64,000 bases of DNA, from positions 806,001 through 870,000 of the forward strand of contig OZ246977.1 in NCBI GenBank assembly GCA_965232465.1, in the 5' to 3' direction. Both the position numbers and the translations under genes were made by a program. Source of the DNA: G965232465 sp965232465 (GTDB lineage Bacteria; Pseudomonadota; Alphaproteobacteria; JAQWUY01). Numbering within the stretch: position 1 is the first letter of the stretch; every line of letters starts with the position of its first letter. The notes beneath the pieces were generated by a model. That model had not been told where the DNA came from, searched no databases, and saw only the letters and a list, made by a program, of their open reading frames with translations. Of this stretch, positions 19,227-28,440 are shown piece after piece.

Positions 19227-20263
19227 ATGATGCAATTTTTTACATTTTTAAAAAGTGTTACGATGTTATGCTTAGGGGGGGCTGTGGCGGCGGTTTCTGC
19301 GGAGTATGAATTTAAATTACATCACTTTTTAAATGCCCAAGCCATATCGCATACGCAGATGTTGGTACCATGGGCAAAAGCGGTGGAAAAAAATGCCGGT
19401 GGCAGGGTAAAAATCACCATTTATCCATCGATGACATTGGGCGGTCGCCCCCCAGAGTTGGTTGGTCAAGTACGGGATGGTGTGGTCGATTTGATATGGA
19501 CCGTCAATGGATATACCCCGGGGGTGTTCCCCCGTACGGAAGTATTTGAATTGCCGGGGGTACATAAAAATAACCCATCTGTTACTAATTTGGCAATGGC
19601 GGATGTATTTGACAGCGATTTAAAACAAGATTACCAAGGGGTCGAGGTGATGTTTTTGCATGTGCATCAGGGCAATGGATTACATATGCGTACCCAACCC
19701 GTCCGTAGCCCCGCCGATGTAAAGGGCAAAAAATTACGCATTCCCAACCGTACAGGGGCATGGATAATTGAATCGTTGGGGGCGTCCCCTGTTGCCATGC
19801 CGGTGCCGGCATTGCCCCAATCGTTACAAAAAGGGGTTGTGGATGGGGCGTTTATTCCTTGGGATATTGTCCCCGCCTTAAAAATCCAACAACAGACAAC
19901 ATATCATATCGAAATGCACAACGGCAAACGGTTTGGCAATACTACGTTTCAAGTGTCGATGAATAAAAAACGCTGGGACAGTTTACCCCGGATATTCAAC
20001 AAGCGTTTCGCGATGCGTCCGATCGGGAATGGTTAAAACAGCTGGGGCGGGTATGGTCGGATGCGGATAATTTTGGAAAACAGGTGACACAACAAGCGGG
20101 CAATACGCATATTGTTTTAACACCTGCACAAAGTAAAGTATTCGAAGACACGATGCAGACTGTACAACAGCGTTGGATTGCCCATATGCGTAAAAAAGGC
20201 ATCGATGGGGCAAAATTATTGCAAAACGCCAAAACAGCGGTACAGAATAAGTATCAGCAATAG
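19227..20263 (+). pseudogene. dctP: TRAP transporter substrate-binding protein, frameshifted
   Basis: Periplasmic solute-binding component of a TRAP (DctPQM) transporter. It has an N-terminal signal peptide ending near VAAVSAEYEF, then AVEKNAGGRVKITIYPSMTLGG, DGVVDLIWTVNGYTPG and GKKLRIPNRTG, all family-typical. The frame breaks at TTACCCCGG (C4 at 19986-19989). Adding one C gives LPPDIQQAFRDASDREWLKQLG and continues in frame to a stop at 20263. As written it ends early at 20036, missing the C-terminal ~75 residues. It could be a real loss, slippage, or a sequencing error. The ligand is unknown. Confidence 0.85.
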
Positions 20264-20272
20264 GCATAACAT

Positions 20273-20740
20273 ATGACGGTATTAGGACGCATTATTACCC
20301 TTTGGGCATTATGTGGCGGTTTTGGTTTAATTGCCGTGGTTTTGGTGAATGTCATATCGATACTTGGTGGGATATTTGCGTCGCCGTTGGCGGGGGATTT
20401 TGAAATAACCGAAGTATTAATTGCTGTGTCTGTGTTTGCGTTTTTGCCATATTGTCAATATTATGGTAAAAATGTAACTGTTGATATTTTTACCCGCACC
20501 GTATCCCCCATAAAAATTGCCCTATTACAATGTGTTGCGGCGGCGATTGCCTTGGTGTTTGCCATGCTGTTAGGGTGGCGCATGTGGTATGGTATGTGGG
20601 ATATGTGGGCATTTGGATATACCACCGCCATTTTACAAATACCGCATGGGTGGGCGTTTATACCGATTTTAATATCATTGGGGTTGCTGTGTATATCGTG
20701 TGTCGCATCGTTGATACAGCATATACAAAAAATATTATAG
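20273..20740 (+). CDS. dctQ: TRAP transporter small permease
   Basis: A 155-residue membrane protein with four hydrophobic helices and the DctQ-type segment EVLIAVSVFAFLPYCQYYGKNVTVDIF. It forms the small membrane subunit that pairs with DctM. It starts 9 bp after the dctP remnant and precedes dctM by 15 bp, so the three form one operon. No clear ribosome site, suggesting coupling to upstream translation. Confidence 0.88.
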   Translation: MTVLGRIITLWALCGGFGLIAVVLVNVISILGGIFASPLAGDFEITEVLIAVSVFAFLPYCQYYGKNVTVDIFTRTVSPIKIALLQCVAAAIALVFAMLLGWRMWYGMWDMWAFGYTTAILQIPHGWAFIPILISLGLLCISCVASLIQHIQKIL

Positions 20741-20755
20741 TAAGGAATATATCAT

Positions 20756-22114
20756 ATGCTCGATTCAGTGATCTTGGGAAGCGTTAGCCTGTTTGCTTTG
20801 GTGGGTTTGATTGTCCTGCGTATTCCCATCGCCTATGCCATGATAGCTGTTGGTATGGGGGGCATTATCTGGGTCGATGGCACAGGGGGGGTATTTAACC
20901 AATTAAAAACCTTGGCATATGGGCAATTTTCCATTTATGACCTGAGCGTTGTTCCCCTGTTTATTCTGATGGGGGTATTGTCGACCAAGGTCGGTATCAG
21001 TCGGGCGGTGTTCGAAGCGGCGGCGGCGTGGGTCGGGTGGATGCGGGGCGGGATGGCAATGTCGGCGATTTTATCCTGTGCGGGGTTTGGGGCGGTGTGT
21101 GGGTCGTCCCTTGCCACCGTATCGAGCATGGGAAAGATTGCCTTGCCCGAATTAAAACGATATGGATATAGCCCCCAACTTGCCGCCGGGACATTGGCGG
21201 CGGGGGGGGTATTGGGGATTTTAATTCCCCCTTCGGTGGTATTGGTGATTTATGCCGTGTTGGTCGAAGCCAGCATTGTCGATATGTTTGTTGCGGCTTT
21301 TATCCCCGGGATGTTGGCGGTGGTGTTGTTTATGGCGACGATTGCCATTTTCGTACGCATAAACCCCGATGCAGGTCCCCGGGGGGCTGTGCCCAATCGG
21401 CAACAGCTGATAGTGGCAACACTGGGCATATTGCCCGCATTGGGGATTTTTATACTGGTCATAGGGGGGATGTACTTAGGGATATTTAACCCCACCCCCG
21501 CCGCATCGATGGGCGTATTTTTGGTGGGGATATATGGCATTATAACCGGTCGTTTGAATTGGCAAGGATGTATACATGCCCTAAAACAAACCGTTGCCAC
21601 TTCTGGGATGATATATTTAATTTTGCTGGGGGCGGAAATATTATCCATATATATGTCCCGTATTGCATTGCCCCAACACTTGGCGGCACTTGCGGTACAA
21701 TCGCACTTATCGCCAATGGCGATTATGGTTGTGGTATTAATCGCCTTAATTGTGCTGGGCTGTTTAATGGACAGTTTATCGATGATATTATTGGTAATTC
21801 CATTTTTCTGGCCTGTGTTGGTGGAAATCAATGGGGGCATATATCAAGGGGCAGATGGGGCAGGGTTTGGCATGAATACCGAAGATTTAAAAATCTGGTT
21901 TGGTATTCTTGCCCTGATTGTGGTTGAATTGGGACTTATTACCCCCCCCGTGGGGTTAAATGTGTTTATTATCTCCCTGATCGATAAAACCATTCCCTTA
22001 CAAGATATATTTAAGGGCGTATTACCATTTTTTTTATCCGAATTGGGGCGGGTGGTGATTTTATTGGCATTTCCCGCCATATCATTGTGGTTGCCAACCG
22101 TATTAAGGGGATAA
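20756..22114 (+). CDS. dctM: TRAP transporter large permease
   Basis: A 452-residue protein with about 12 hydrophobic segments; full DctM length. Family marks include LFILMGVLSTKVGIS, the AGFGAVCGSSLATVSSMGKIALPEL stretch and ELGLITPPVGLNVFII. The ribosome site AAGGA lies 8 bp upstream of the ATG. It carries G8 (21202-21209) and C8 (21942-21949) runs within coding sequence. With dctP frameshifted the transporter is probably silent unless another binding protein supplies it. It converges on the sugar catabolic operon. Confidence 0.93.
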   Translation: MLDSVILGSVSLFALVGLIVLRIPIAYAMIAVGMGGIIWVDGTGGVFNQLKTLAYGQFSIYDLSVVPLFILMGVLSTKVGISRAVFEAAAAWVGWMRGGMAMSAILSCAGFGAVCGSSLATVSSMGKIALPELKRYGYSPQLAAGTLAAGGVLGILIPPSVVLVIYAVLVEASIVDMFVAAFIPGMLAVVLFMATIAIFVRINPDAGPRGAVPNRQQLIVATLGILPALGIFILVIGGMYLGIFNPTPAASMGVFLVGIYGIITGRLNWQGCIHALKQTVATSGMIYLILLGAEILSIYMSRIALPQHLAALAVQSHLSPMAIMVVVLIALIVLGCLMDSLSMILLVIPFFWPVLVEINGGIYQGADGAGFGMNTEDLKIWFGILALIVVELGLITPPVGLNVFIISLIDKTIPLQDIFKGVLPFFLSELGRVVILLAFPAISLWLPTVLRG

Positions 22115-22131
22115 AAAAAGCGTTTTTTGTA

Positions 22132-22749
22132 TTATTTTAAAGTATTTATAAAACTTTCCGCACAATTGCGGAAATCTTCGGGCGATTTGCCCGTTTTGTA
22201 CAAAGCCGACCCTATGCCAACCCCGTCGATACCGATGGCAAAAAAATCCTTAATATTGCCCACATGTACCCCCCCAGTTACACATAATCGGGTACCTTCG
22301 GGCAGGACCGCTTTTACCCCCTTGGCAAAGGCAATGCCCAACACATCGCCGGGGAATAATTTTAATACATCCGCCCCCGCTTCCAGTGCATCAAAACACT
22401 CGGACGGGGTAAAACACCCGGGAATCGATACCAATCCCGCATCTTTGGTGGCCTTGATAACATCTGTGTTCATATTGGGGGATATGATAAAAGTTGCTCC
22501 CGTATCTTTAACTTTTTGCACTTGATCCGGATGGGTTACCGTTCCCGCCCCAATCGATGCACTGTCGCCATATTTATGTGCCATAATACGGATGGTTTCA
22601 TATGCGTTCGGGCTGTTTAGGGTGGTTTCCATAATGGTGTAGCCGGTGTCGATCAAAATATCGGCAACCCATGCACCTTCCTCCGGGGTGATACCCCGTA
22701 ATACAGGGACGATGGGACAGGATTTTATAGTGTCAAAAAAATGTACCAT
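22132..22749 (-). CDS. KDP-sugar aldolase (2-dehydro-3-deoxy-6-phosphogalactonate/gluconate type)
   Basis: Class I aldolase of 205 residues, cleaving a 2-keto-3-deoxy-6-phospho sugar acid to pyruvate and glyceraldehyde 3-phosphate. Visible: PVLRGI, METTLNSP (Glu of the active site), GAGTV, FIISPN, SIPGCFTPSE, the Schiff-base lysine in LKLFPG, and the phosphate-binding TGGVHVGN. The TLNSP, SPN and PGCFTPSE pattern is closer to DgoA (galactonate branch) than to classical Eda, but stereochemistry cannot be decided from sequence. Last gene of the minus-strand sugar operon. Confidence 0.88.
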   Translation of the reverse strand: MVHFFDTIKSCPIVPVLRGITPEEGAWVADILIDTGYTIMETTLNSPNAYETIRIMAHKYGDSASIGAGTVTHPDQVQKVKDTGATFIISPNMNTDVIKATKDAGLVSIPGCFTPSECFDALEAGADVLKLFPGDVLGIAFAKGVKAVLPEGTRLCVTGGVHVGNIKDFFAIGIDGVGIGSALYKTGKSPEDFRNCAESFINTLK

Positions 22750-22776
22750 GTTGTCATATTCCTTATGTGATAAAAT

Positions 22777-23658
22777 TTATATATGTATACCGTCCATACA
22801 TATAATCGACCCTTTGAATTGCAATACTTTTGATGCCAATTTTGCCGCTTTGTGCAGGGCGTCTTCAATCGCTACCCCCTTTAAATAATTAATACAAAAT
22901 GCCGCCTGAAAGCTGTCCCCAGCGGCGGAAGTATCGACCAATTTTTGCGGTTTTACCGATGCTACATCGGCGATACAAGTGCCATTTTGCCAACATTGGG
23001 CACCCTCCGCCCCTTTGGTATATACCCATATGGCATTTGGTACAGTGGCGGACAACGCCTGTAAATCCCCATACCCCAACAAGCGGTGTTCTTCGTCCGA
23101 TATTTTTAAGATACTGCAATATGGGGCAATGGTATCGCCAAAAGTTTTTGCTGCGTTTGCGGACCACAGCTGTGTACGGTGGTTAAAATCGTATACGATG
23201 GGAATATTCTGTGCATGGGCGTGTTGTATGGCTGTGATAAGTCCGTCACGATTTTCTTGTATCGCCGCCGATATTCCCGAAAAACTGATAAGGTCATATG
23301 CGGTTAAGTCTTGGGGTGTGTTAAACAAGGTCTTTGCCGCCGCTTGTCCCCGCCAATAGCTATATGATTTTTCCCCATCCGCTTGGGTGCGTAACATAAA
23401 CAGCCCCACCGTGCGGCTATCCATATACTGAATGGCATCTGTACATACCCCCGAATCGGCAATAAATTTCACCACTTCCGCACTGATGTGGTCTGTGCCC
23501 AGTTTGGTAAAATATGAAATTGTCCACTCCGCAGGCTTTAAGTGGTGCATATAATATGCCACATTAAACGAATCCCCCGCAAATTGTAATGTATAAGTGT
23601 TGGCGTAGTCCTGTGCCATTTCCACCATAACCTCACCAAAGCATAAAATTTTCATCAC
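22777..23658 (-). CDS. kdgK: 2-keto-3-deoxygluconate kinase, PfkB family
   Basis: Phosphorylates 2-keto-3-deoxygluconate or its galacto epimer on O6. The 293 residues include the N-terminal FGEVMVEM, FAGDSFNVAYY, RTVGLFMLRTQADGEKSYSYWRGQAAA (KdgK-type substrate region) and the catalytic PfkB signature DTSAAGDSFQAAF with the base Asp. It overlaps the lactonase gene by 4 bp (ATGA) and precedes the aldolase by 27 bp, matching consecutive pathway steps. Confidence 0.88.
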   Translation of the reverse strand: MMKILCFGEVMVEMAQDYANTYTLQFAGDSFNVAYYMHHLKPAEWTISYFTKLGTDHISAEVVKFIADSGVCTDAIQYMDSRTVGLFMLRTQADGEKSYSYWRGQAAAKTLFNTPQDLTAYDLISFSGISAAIQENRDGLITAIQHAHAQNIPIVYDFNHRTQLWSANAAKTFGDTIAPYCSILKISDEEHRLLGYGDLQALSATVPNAIWVYTKGAEGAQCWQNGTCIADVASVKPQKLVDTSAAGDSFQAAFCINYLKGVAIEDALHKAAKLASKVLQFKGSIICMDGIHI

Positions 23659-24563
23659 ATATCCTTAATATTACAGGGTGTTTCTGGTATGCCATGGGTA
23701 TGGGGGATATGCACCCTAAACACCGCCCCACTGTCCGGGTATATATCACGGTCTGTATGGCTCATACCGCTGTATGCGGTGGTGATAAACAGGGTTTGCA
23801 TATCCGCCCCCCCAAAACATACATTCGTTACATGTAATACATTGGGTATCTGTATCGTATCGATCACATCCCCATTGGGGGCGTATCGCAATATGCGTTT
23901 GCCATTCCACAAGGCTTGCCATATTCCCCCATCTTTATCAACGGTCATGCCATCCGGATATGTATCCGTGGGGGTTGTGGCAAATACCCGTTTGTTGGAT
24001 AGGGTGCCGTTATCTGTGTTATAATCGTATGCGGATACTATGCCCGTTGGACTGTCGGCAAAGTACATGGTGGTGCCATCTGGACTAAATGCGGGACCAT
24101 TGGCAACGGTAATGTGTGTAATTAAGGGGCGTTTATGATGTATGCTGTGCAGGCTGTCAATCGATTGTACGCCTGCGGTGGGCAAAGTACATGTGGTGTG
24201 TTTTGTTCCCAGTAACAACCGCCCTTGTCGGTCGGTTTTACCATCATTGGCAAGTACATCGTCAAAACCATCGTTAAATCCATCGCTTAACTTGGTAAAT
24301 GTATTATGGGTATCGTCATATATTTGCACTTCCAAATCGTTATAGGCGATAAGGCGGTTGTTTGCATCCAGTATCAAACAGCCAATAATAGCATCCGTAT
24401 CAAAAGTATTTACATGGTGCGTATCTGGGTTCATGTTGTATATTTTCATGCCTTCGATGTCTAACCACCAAATCAGATTGCGGGCGGTATCCCAACATAA
24501 CCCTTCGCCCAACTGGCACAAGGGGGCATTGATTTTTTGTATCTTATAAGGCGTGCGTGTCAT
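23655..24563 (-). CDS. SMP-30/gluconolactonase-family sugar lactonase
   Basis: A 302-residue six-bladed beta-propeller hydrolase expected to open an aldonolactone. Family marks: LGEGLCWDTARNLIWWLDIEG (metal-binding Glu), LANDGKTDRQGRLLLGT, TVANGPAFSPDGTTMYFADSP (Asn and Asp metal ligands) and YPDGMTVDKDGGIWQALWNG. It lies between the SDR dehydrogenase and the kinase genes, where a lactonase is needed. Confidence 0.9.
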   Translation of the reverse strand: MTRTPYKIQKINAPLCQLGEGLCWDTARNLIWWLDIEGMKIYNMNPDTHHVNTFDTDAIIGCLILDANNRLIAYNDLEVQIYDDTHNTFTKLSDGFNDGFDDVLANDGKTDRQGRLLLGTKHTTCTLPTAGVQSIDSLHSIHHKRPLITHITVANGPAFSPDGTTMYFADSPTGIVSAYDYNTDNGTLSNKRVFATTPTDTYPDGMTVDKDGGIWQALWNGKRILRYAPNGDVIDTIQIPNVLHVTNVCFGGADMQTLFITTAYSGMSHTDRDIYPDSGAVFRVHIPHTHGIPETPCNIKDM

Positions 24564-24611
24564 GTGTATTTCCTTGATGGGATGGGGGCATTATCTTGTT
24601 TTGTGCTGGTT

Positions 24612-25397
24612 TTATATAACAGTGCGACACCCCATTAAAGGATATTGTTCCAGTTCGTATGCGGAACCGGACATGGGACCGCTGGCATCACTCAGTAAAA
24701 ATACCGCATGGTTTGCCACTTCTTGTGGCCGCCAAATCCGTCCCCAAGGGGCAACAACGGGGTTGATATTGTCTTCCCAATCTTCTGGGTTCCCCTCTGA
24801 CATTTGTGTTAGGTGTTCATTTTCTGTGCGGGTCCAGCCCACATTTAATTGGTTGACACGGATTTTTTCAGATGCCCACTGTTTTGCCAAATTACGGGTA
24901 AAGGCTAACAATGCCCCCTTCGATGAAGAATATGTGGAAATCTTAGGCAATCCGCCAAGTGCGTTAATCGAACCGATATTAATTACCGTGCCCTTAAATA
25001 TATCGTTGTCGTTTTTACGGAACGCATCAAGGGCGTATTTACATAAGAACACAGGGGTTTTGATATTTACCGCAAAGATAAAATCAAAATTTTCTTCGGT
25101 CACATTTTCGACGGTGTCACGGGGATATACCCCTGCATTATTGACAATTCCATGTAATGCCCCGAATTTTTCCATAGCAAAATCAATTAAAATATGGGTG
25201 TTCACGGAATCGTTTAGGTCACATGCTATGCCTGCGGTTTTTGCCCCCAGTTTGCTTACGATCTTGTCCACATCCTGTGGGTCACGACCATGTATTACTA
25301 CATTACCGCCTGCGGTAATAATTGTTTCAGCAATGGCGAGCCCAATCCCTTGTGTGGAACCAGTCACCAAATAAGTTTTATGGGTTAAATCAATCAT
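24612..25397 (-). CDS. SDR-family sugar 1-dehydrogenase (predicted)
   Basis: A classical short-chain dehydrogenase of 261 residues: TGSTQGIG cofactor motif, NNAGVYP, catalytic Ser in INIGSINALGG and YSSSKGALLAF with Tyr and Lys. The role as NAD(P)-dependent oxidation of an aldose to its lactone is inferred from its position between the sugar importer and the lactonase. Start at 25397, behind AGAAAGG; the frame extends further upstream into the ABC ATPase gene without a good site. Confidence 0.82.
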   Translation of the reverse strand: MIDLTHKTYLVTGSTQGIGLAIAETIITAGGNVVIHGRDPQDVDKIVSKLGAKTAGIACDLNDSVNTHILIDFAMEKFGALHGIVNNAGVYPRDTVENVTEENFDFIFAVNIKTPVFLCKYALDAFRKNDNDIFKGTVINIGSINALGGLPKISTYSSSKGALLAFTRNLAKQWASEKIRVNQLNVGWTRTENEHLTQMSEGNPEDWEDNINPVVAPWGRIWRPQEVANHAVFLLSDASGPMSGSAYELEQYPLMGCRTVI

Positions 25398-25419
25398 TTG
25401 TATGCCTTTCTTATAAATT

Positions 25420-26514
25420 TTATAAACGATATTCTGTTGTGGGGTCAAATAAGGATATTTTTTCCAAACGCATATAAGCGGTTACCCGTTTGCCATAATC
25501 CACTTCTTGGCGGGGGGTAAAACGGGCGGTAAATACATTGCCCGCATGGGTCCCCGTGGCAAAGCGGTCAAAACCATTGGTTTCAAAGGCTTCGACTTCG
25601 AATTCGACCTCGACGGAATCCTCGACTTGGCGTTCTTTGATATATTCAGGGCGAATGGTTAAAATTGCTTGTTGTCCGTCGCTGGGGGCGTTTTTAAAAT
25701 CATAATGGCTGATGTTTAGGGATATGGGCGTGCCATCATGTTGATAATTAAAGGTTACCTTGTCCCCACTGGTTTTCAGGTTTCCTTGTAGTATATTAGA
25801 AGTCGGTGCACCAATAAATTTCGCCACAAACAGATTTTTGGGTTTGTCATACAGATCCGCCGGGCTACCAAGTTGTTGAATGTGTCCATCCCACATCAGG
25901 GCAACTTTGGTACCCAGCGACATGGCTTCCACTTGGTCGTGGGTTACATATACAATCGACGCATTCATGGCTTTGTGCAGTTTTTTAATTTCTGCACGCA
26001 TTTCCACCCGTAATTTTGCATCCAAATTCGACAGCGGTTCGTCAAACAGGAATAAAGTCGGCTTGCTTACCAACGCCCGTCCCATGGCAACCCGTTGCCG
26101 TTGCCCACCGGATAACTGCCCCGGTTTACGGTGCAACAATTCTTCGATTTTTAGGGTTTTTGCCGCATTCATTAATCGTTGCTGTTGTTCGGCTTTTGGC
26201 ACCCCCCGCACCTGCATTCCAAATGTGATGTTTTGCCGTACATTCATGTTGGGGTATAAGGCGTATGATTGGAATACCATGGCGATATTACGGTCTTTGG
26301 GGGCAACATTGCTTACATCCCGCCCGTCGATAATAATTTCACCGCTGGTAATGTCTTCTAATCCTGCGATAGCATTTAACAGGGTCGATTTTCCACACCC
26401 CGATGGACCCAGCAATACCAACAATTCCCCCTGTTCAATCGATGCATTAATGCTGTGTAAAACTTCCACATCCCCGTAATGTTTCTTTACATTTTTGATA
26501 TTTAAAATTGTCAT
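25420..26514 (-). CDS. sugar ABC transporter ATP-binding protein (UgpC/MsmK type)
   Basis: A 364-residue ATPase: Walker A GPSGCGKST, signature LSGGQRQRVAMGRAL, Walker B LFLFDEPLSNLD, H-loop VTHDQVEAMS, then a C-terminal OB/TOBE regulatory domain of the MalK kind (about 235-364). It energises the two permeases encoded immediately upstream in the operon. Confidence 0.93.
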   Translation of the reverse strand: MTILNIKNVKKHYGDVEVLHSINASIEQGELLVLLGPSGCGKSTLLNAIAGLEDITSGEIIIDGRDVSNVAPKDRNIAMVFQSYALYPNMNVRQNITFGMQVRGVPKAEQQQRLMNAAKTLKIEELLHRKPGQLSGGQRQRVAMGRALVSKPTLFLFDEPLSNLDAKLRVEMRAEIKKLHKAMNASIVYVTHDQVEAMSLGTKVALMWDGHIQQLGSPADLYDKPKNLFVAKFIGAPTSNILQGNLKTSGDKVTFNYQHDGTPISLNISHYDFKNAPSDGQQAILTIRPEYIKERQVEDSVEVEFEVEAFETNGFDRFATGTHAGNVFTARFTPRQEVDYGKRVTAYMRLEKISLFDPTTEYRL

Positions 26515-26538
26515 TTTCCGTATCCTTAAATATTTTAA

Positions 26539-27426
26539 TTACCCTTTTACTGCACCTGCGGTTAAGCCCCGTACAAAGTATTTTCCCGCCACGATATATA
26601 CCAGCAATGTGGGGAATGCGGCAATCATCGTTGCCGCCATATCCACATTGTAATATTTTACGCCCGTTGTTGAATTTACCATGTTGTTTAAGGCAACTGT
26701 AATCGGGGTATCATTTCCCCCAGACGCAAATGATACACCCAATATAAAGTCGTTCCAAATGTTGGTAAATTGCCAAATGATGGTAACAACAATAATCGGT
26801 TTGGCAAGGGGTAACATAATTTTAAATAAGATTGTCCAAAATCCCGCCCCCTCGATACGGGCGGCGGACACAATTTCCGTGGGCACCCCGACGAAATAAT
26901 TACGGAAAAACAGCGTAGTAAAGCCAATACCATATACCACATGGGCAAGGATCAATCCCCCCGTCGATCCCGCCAGCCCCAATTCCCCCAATACTTTTGC
27001 CAGCGGCAGGATAACCACTTGTAGTGGAATAAACGGTCCCATCATCATTAACCCAAATAATAAATTTGATCCACGGAATTGCCATTTTGCCAATACATAT
27101 CCATTAATCATACCCAATAATGTGGATATAATAACCGCAGGAATGGTCAATCGAAGGGATGCATAAAAATAGGGTTTTAAGCCCCGACAATCGACGCCAG
27201 AGCATGCCTCCGCCCATGCGTTTTTCCATGCCCAGCCGGTCGGGTTGTCGGGCAGGTTTAAGATACCGCCTTGGCGAATTTCTTCGATATCTTTAAATGA
27301 GGTGCTAACCATAACATATAATGGGAATAAGTAATACATTACAAATGCAAACAGCACCGCATATAACCCATATCTAAATACCGTATCACGGGTTGAAAAC
27401 TTTTGAATTTTTACATCTTGCTGCAT
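26539..27426 (-). CDS. sugar ABC transporter permease (MalG type)
   Basis: A 295-residue inner-membrane protein with six predicted helices and the EAA loop EIVSAARIEGAGFWTILFKIMLPLAKP that docks onto the ATPase. The MVSTSFKD start region is typical of the MalG-like subunit. Ten base pairs separate it from the other permease gene. Confidence 0.92.
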   Translation of the reverse strand: MQQDVKIQKFSTRDTVFRYGLYAVLFAFVMYYLFPLYVMVSTSFKDIEEIRQGGILNLPDNPTGWAWKNAWAEACSGVDCRGLKPYFYASLRLTIPAVIISTLLGMINGYVLAKWQFRGSNLLFGLMMMGPFIPLQVVILPLAKVLGELGLAGSTGGLILAHVVYGIGFTTLFFRNYFVGVPTEIVSAARIEGAGFWTILFKIMLPLAKPIIVVTIIWQFTNIWNDFILGVSFASGGNDTPITVALNNMVNSTTGVKYYNVDMAATMIAAFPTLLVYIVAGKYFVRGLTAGAVKG

Positions 27427-27436
27427 TGTTTTCCCC

Positions 27437-28318
27437 TTATCGTTTTTTGGTGCGTAACTCAGAATACAGGTATGGTACCATAATTGACATAATCACCGTT
27501 AACATGACCACAGCGGCAGCGGTTGCTTGTCCAAAGTTGCCACGCCCAAATGCCGTGTCTTGTACATAGTTTGCCGGTAAAATTGTTGCATATCCGGGTC
27601 CCCCAGCGGTCATTGCCACGACAATATCGAAGCTTTTAATAGCCAAGTGGGCAAGTACGACAACTGTACTTACAAAGGTGGGACCCAAGCTGGGAATGAT
27701 AATACGGGCATAAATACGGGGCAGGCTCGCCCCTTCGATACGGGCCGCATTGATAATTTCAGGATTTATGCCCCGTAATGCCCCAAGAAATAATGCCATG
27801 ACAAAACCAGATGCCTGCCATACGGCCGCAGAAACAATGGCGTATATTGCCATGTTATTGTCAATAATCCAATCAAATCTAAAACTGTCCCAACCCAGCC
27901 CCCGCACGGCCTTTTCCAATCCAAGGTCTGGATTCATCACCCATTTCCACACGGTACCTGTTACAATCAGAGACAATGCCATGGGGTACAGGTAAATGGT
28001 ACGGATAAACCCTTCGTTGCGGATTTTTTGATCCAATAATATGGCAAGGATAATCCCCACCAACATGGCAATAAAGATAAACGATAAGGAAAATATAAAC
28101 ATATTTTCAAACGCCACATCCCAACGGGGGGATGCCAGTAACTTTTTGTATTGAATCAGCCCTTCAAATTCATACTTGGGTTTAAATCTTGTTTTTGTAA
28201 AGGATATATAAACAGTCCAGCCAATAAATCCATATATAAACATTAAAGTCGCCGCTACACTGGGGGCAATCACGATTTTGGAGATATTGCGTTGCAACCA
28301 ATCAGATATACCATTCAT
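27437..28318 (-). CDS. sugar ABC transporter permease (MalF/UgpA type)
   Basis: A 293-residue membrane protein with six predicted helices and the EAA loop EIINAARIEGASLPRIYARIIIPSLGP. First membrane gene after the binding protein; a hairpin at 28399-28431 lies between them, which would keep permease levels below binding-protein levels. Confidence 0.92.
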   Translation of the reverse strand: MNGISDWLQRNISKIVIAPSVAATLMFIYGFIGWTVYISFTKTRFKPKYEFEGLIQYKKLLASPRWDVAFENMFIFSLSFIFIAMLVGIILAILLDQKIRNEGFIRTIYLYPMALSLIVTGTVWKWVMNPDLGLEKAVRGLGWDSFRFDWIIDNNMAIYAIVSAAVWQASGFVMALFLGALRGINPEIINAARIEGASLPRIYARIIIPSLGPTFVSTVVVLAHLAIKSFDIVVAMTAGGPGYATILPANYVQDTAFGRGNFGQATAAAVVMLTVIMSIMVPYLYSELRTKKR

Positions 28319-28398
28319 TTTTTGTCTCGCTTATTTTATGCTTTTATCGATAGCTACATATTATATTTTTTAAAAGTGTACATTGATAGATGTGTGAT

Positions 28399-28431
28399 AA
28401 AAACAGCAAGGGGCATACCCTTGCTGTTTTT
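28399..28431 (-). terminator. intra-operon hairpin after the sugar-binding protein
   Basis: A 14-bp perfect stem (AAAAACAGCAAGGG and its complement) with a 5-base loop and T-runs on both sides. On the minus strand it lies right after the binding-protein stop. Such partial terminators commonly adjust binding protein to permease ratios in ABC operons. Confidence 0.85.
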
Positions 28432-28440
28432 TTGTGTTTA

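Noticed and set aside
21250..21840. 196-codon minus-strand frame inside dctM
   Set aside because: It is opposite a full-length DctM with all family marks. The predicted product is low-complexity and has no domain or ribosome site.
22112..22130. AAAAAAAGCGTTTTTT as a bidirectional terminator between dctM and the aldolase gene
   Set aside because: The stem is only A-T pairs around a three-base loop, too weak to call a terminator.
25880..26479. 199-codon plus-strand frame across the sugar ABC ATPase gene
   Set aside because: Antisense to a protein with complete Walker, signature and H-loop motifs; its own product has no recognisable features.
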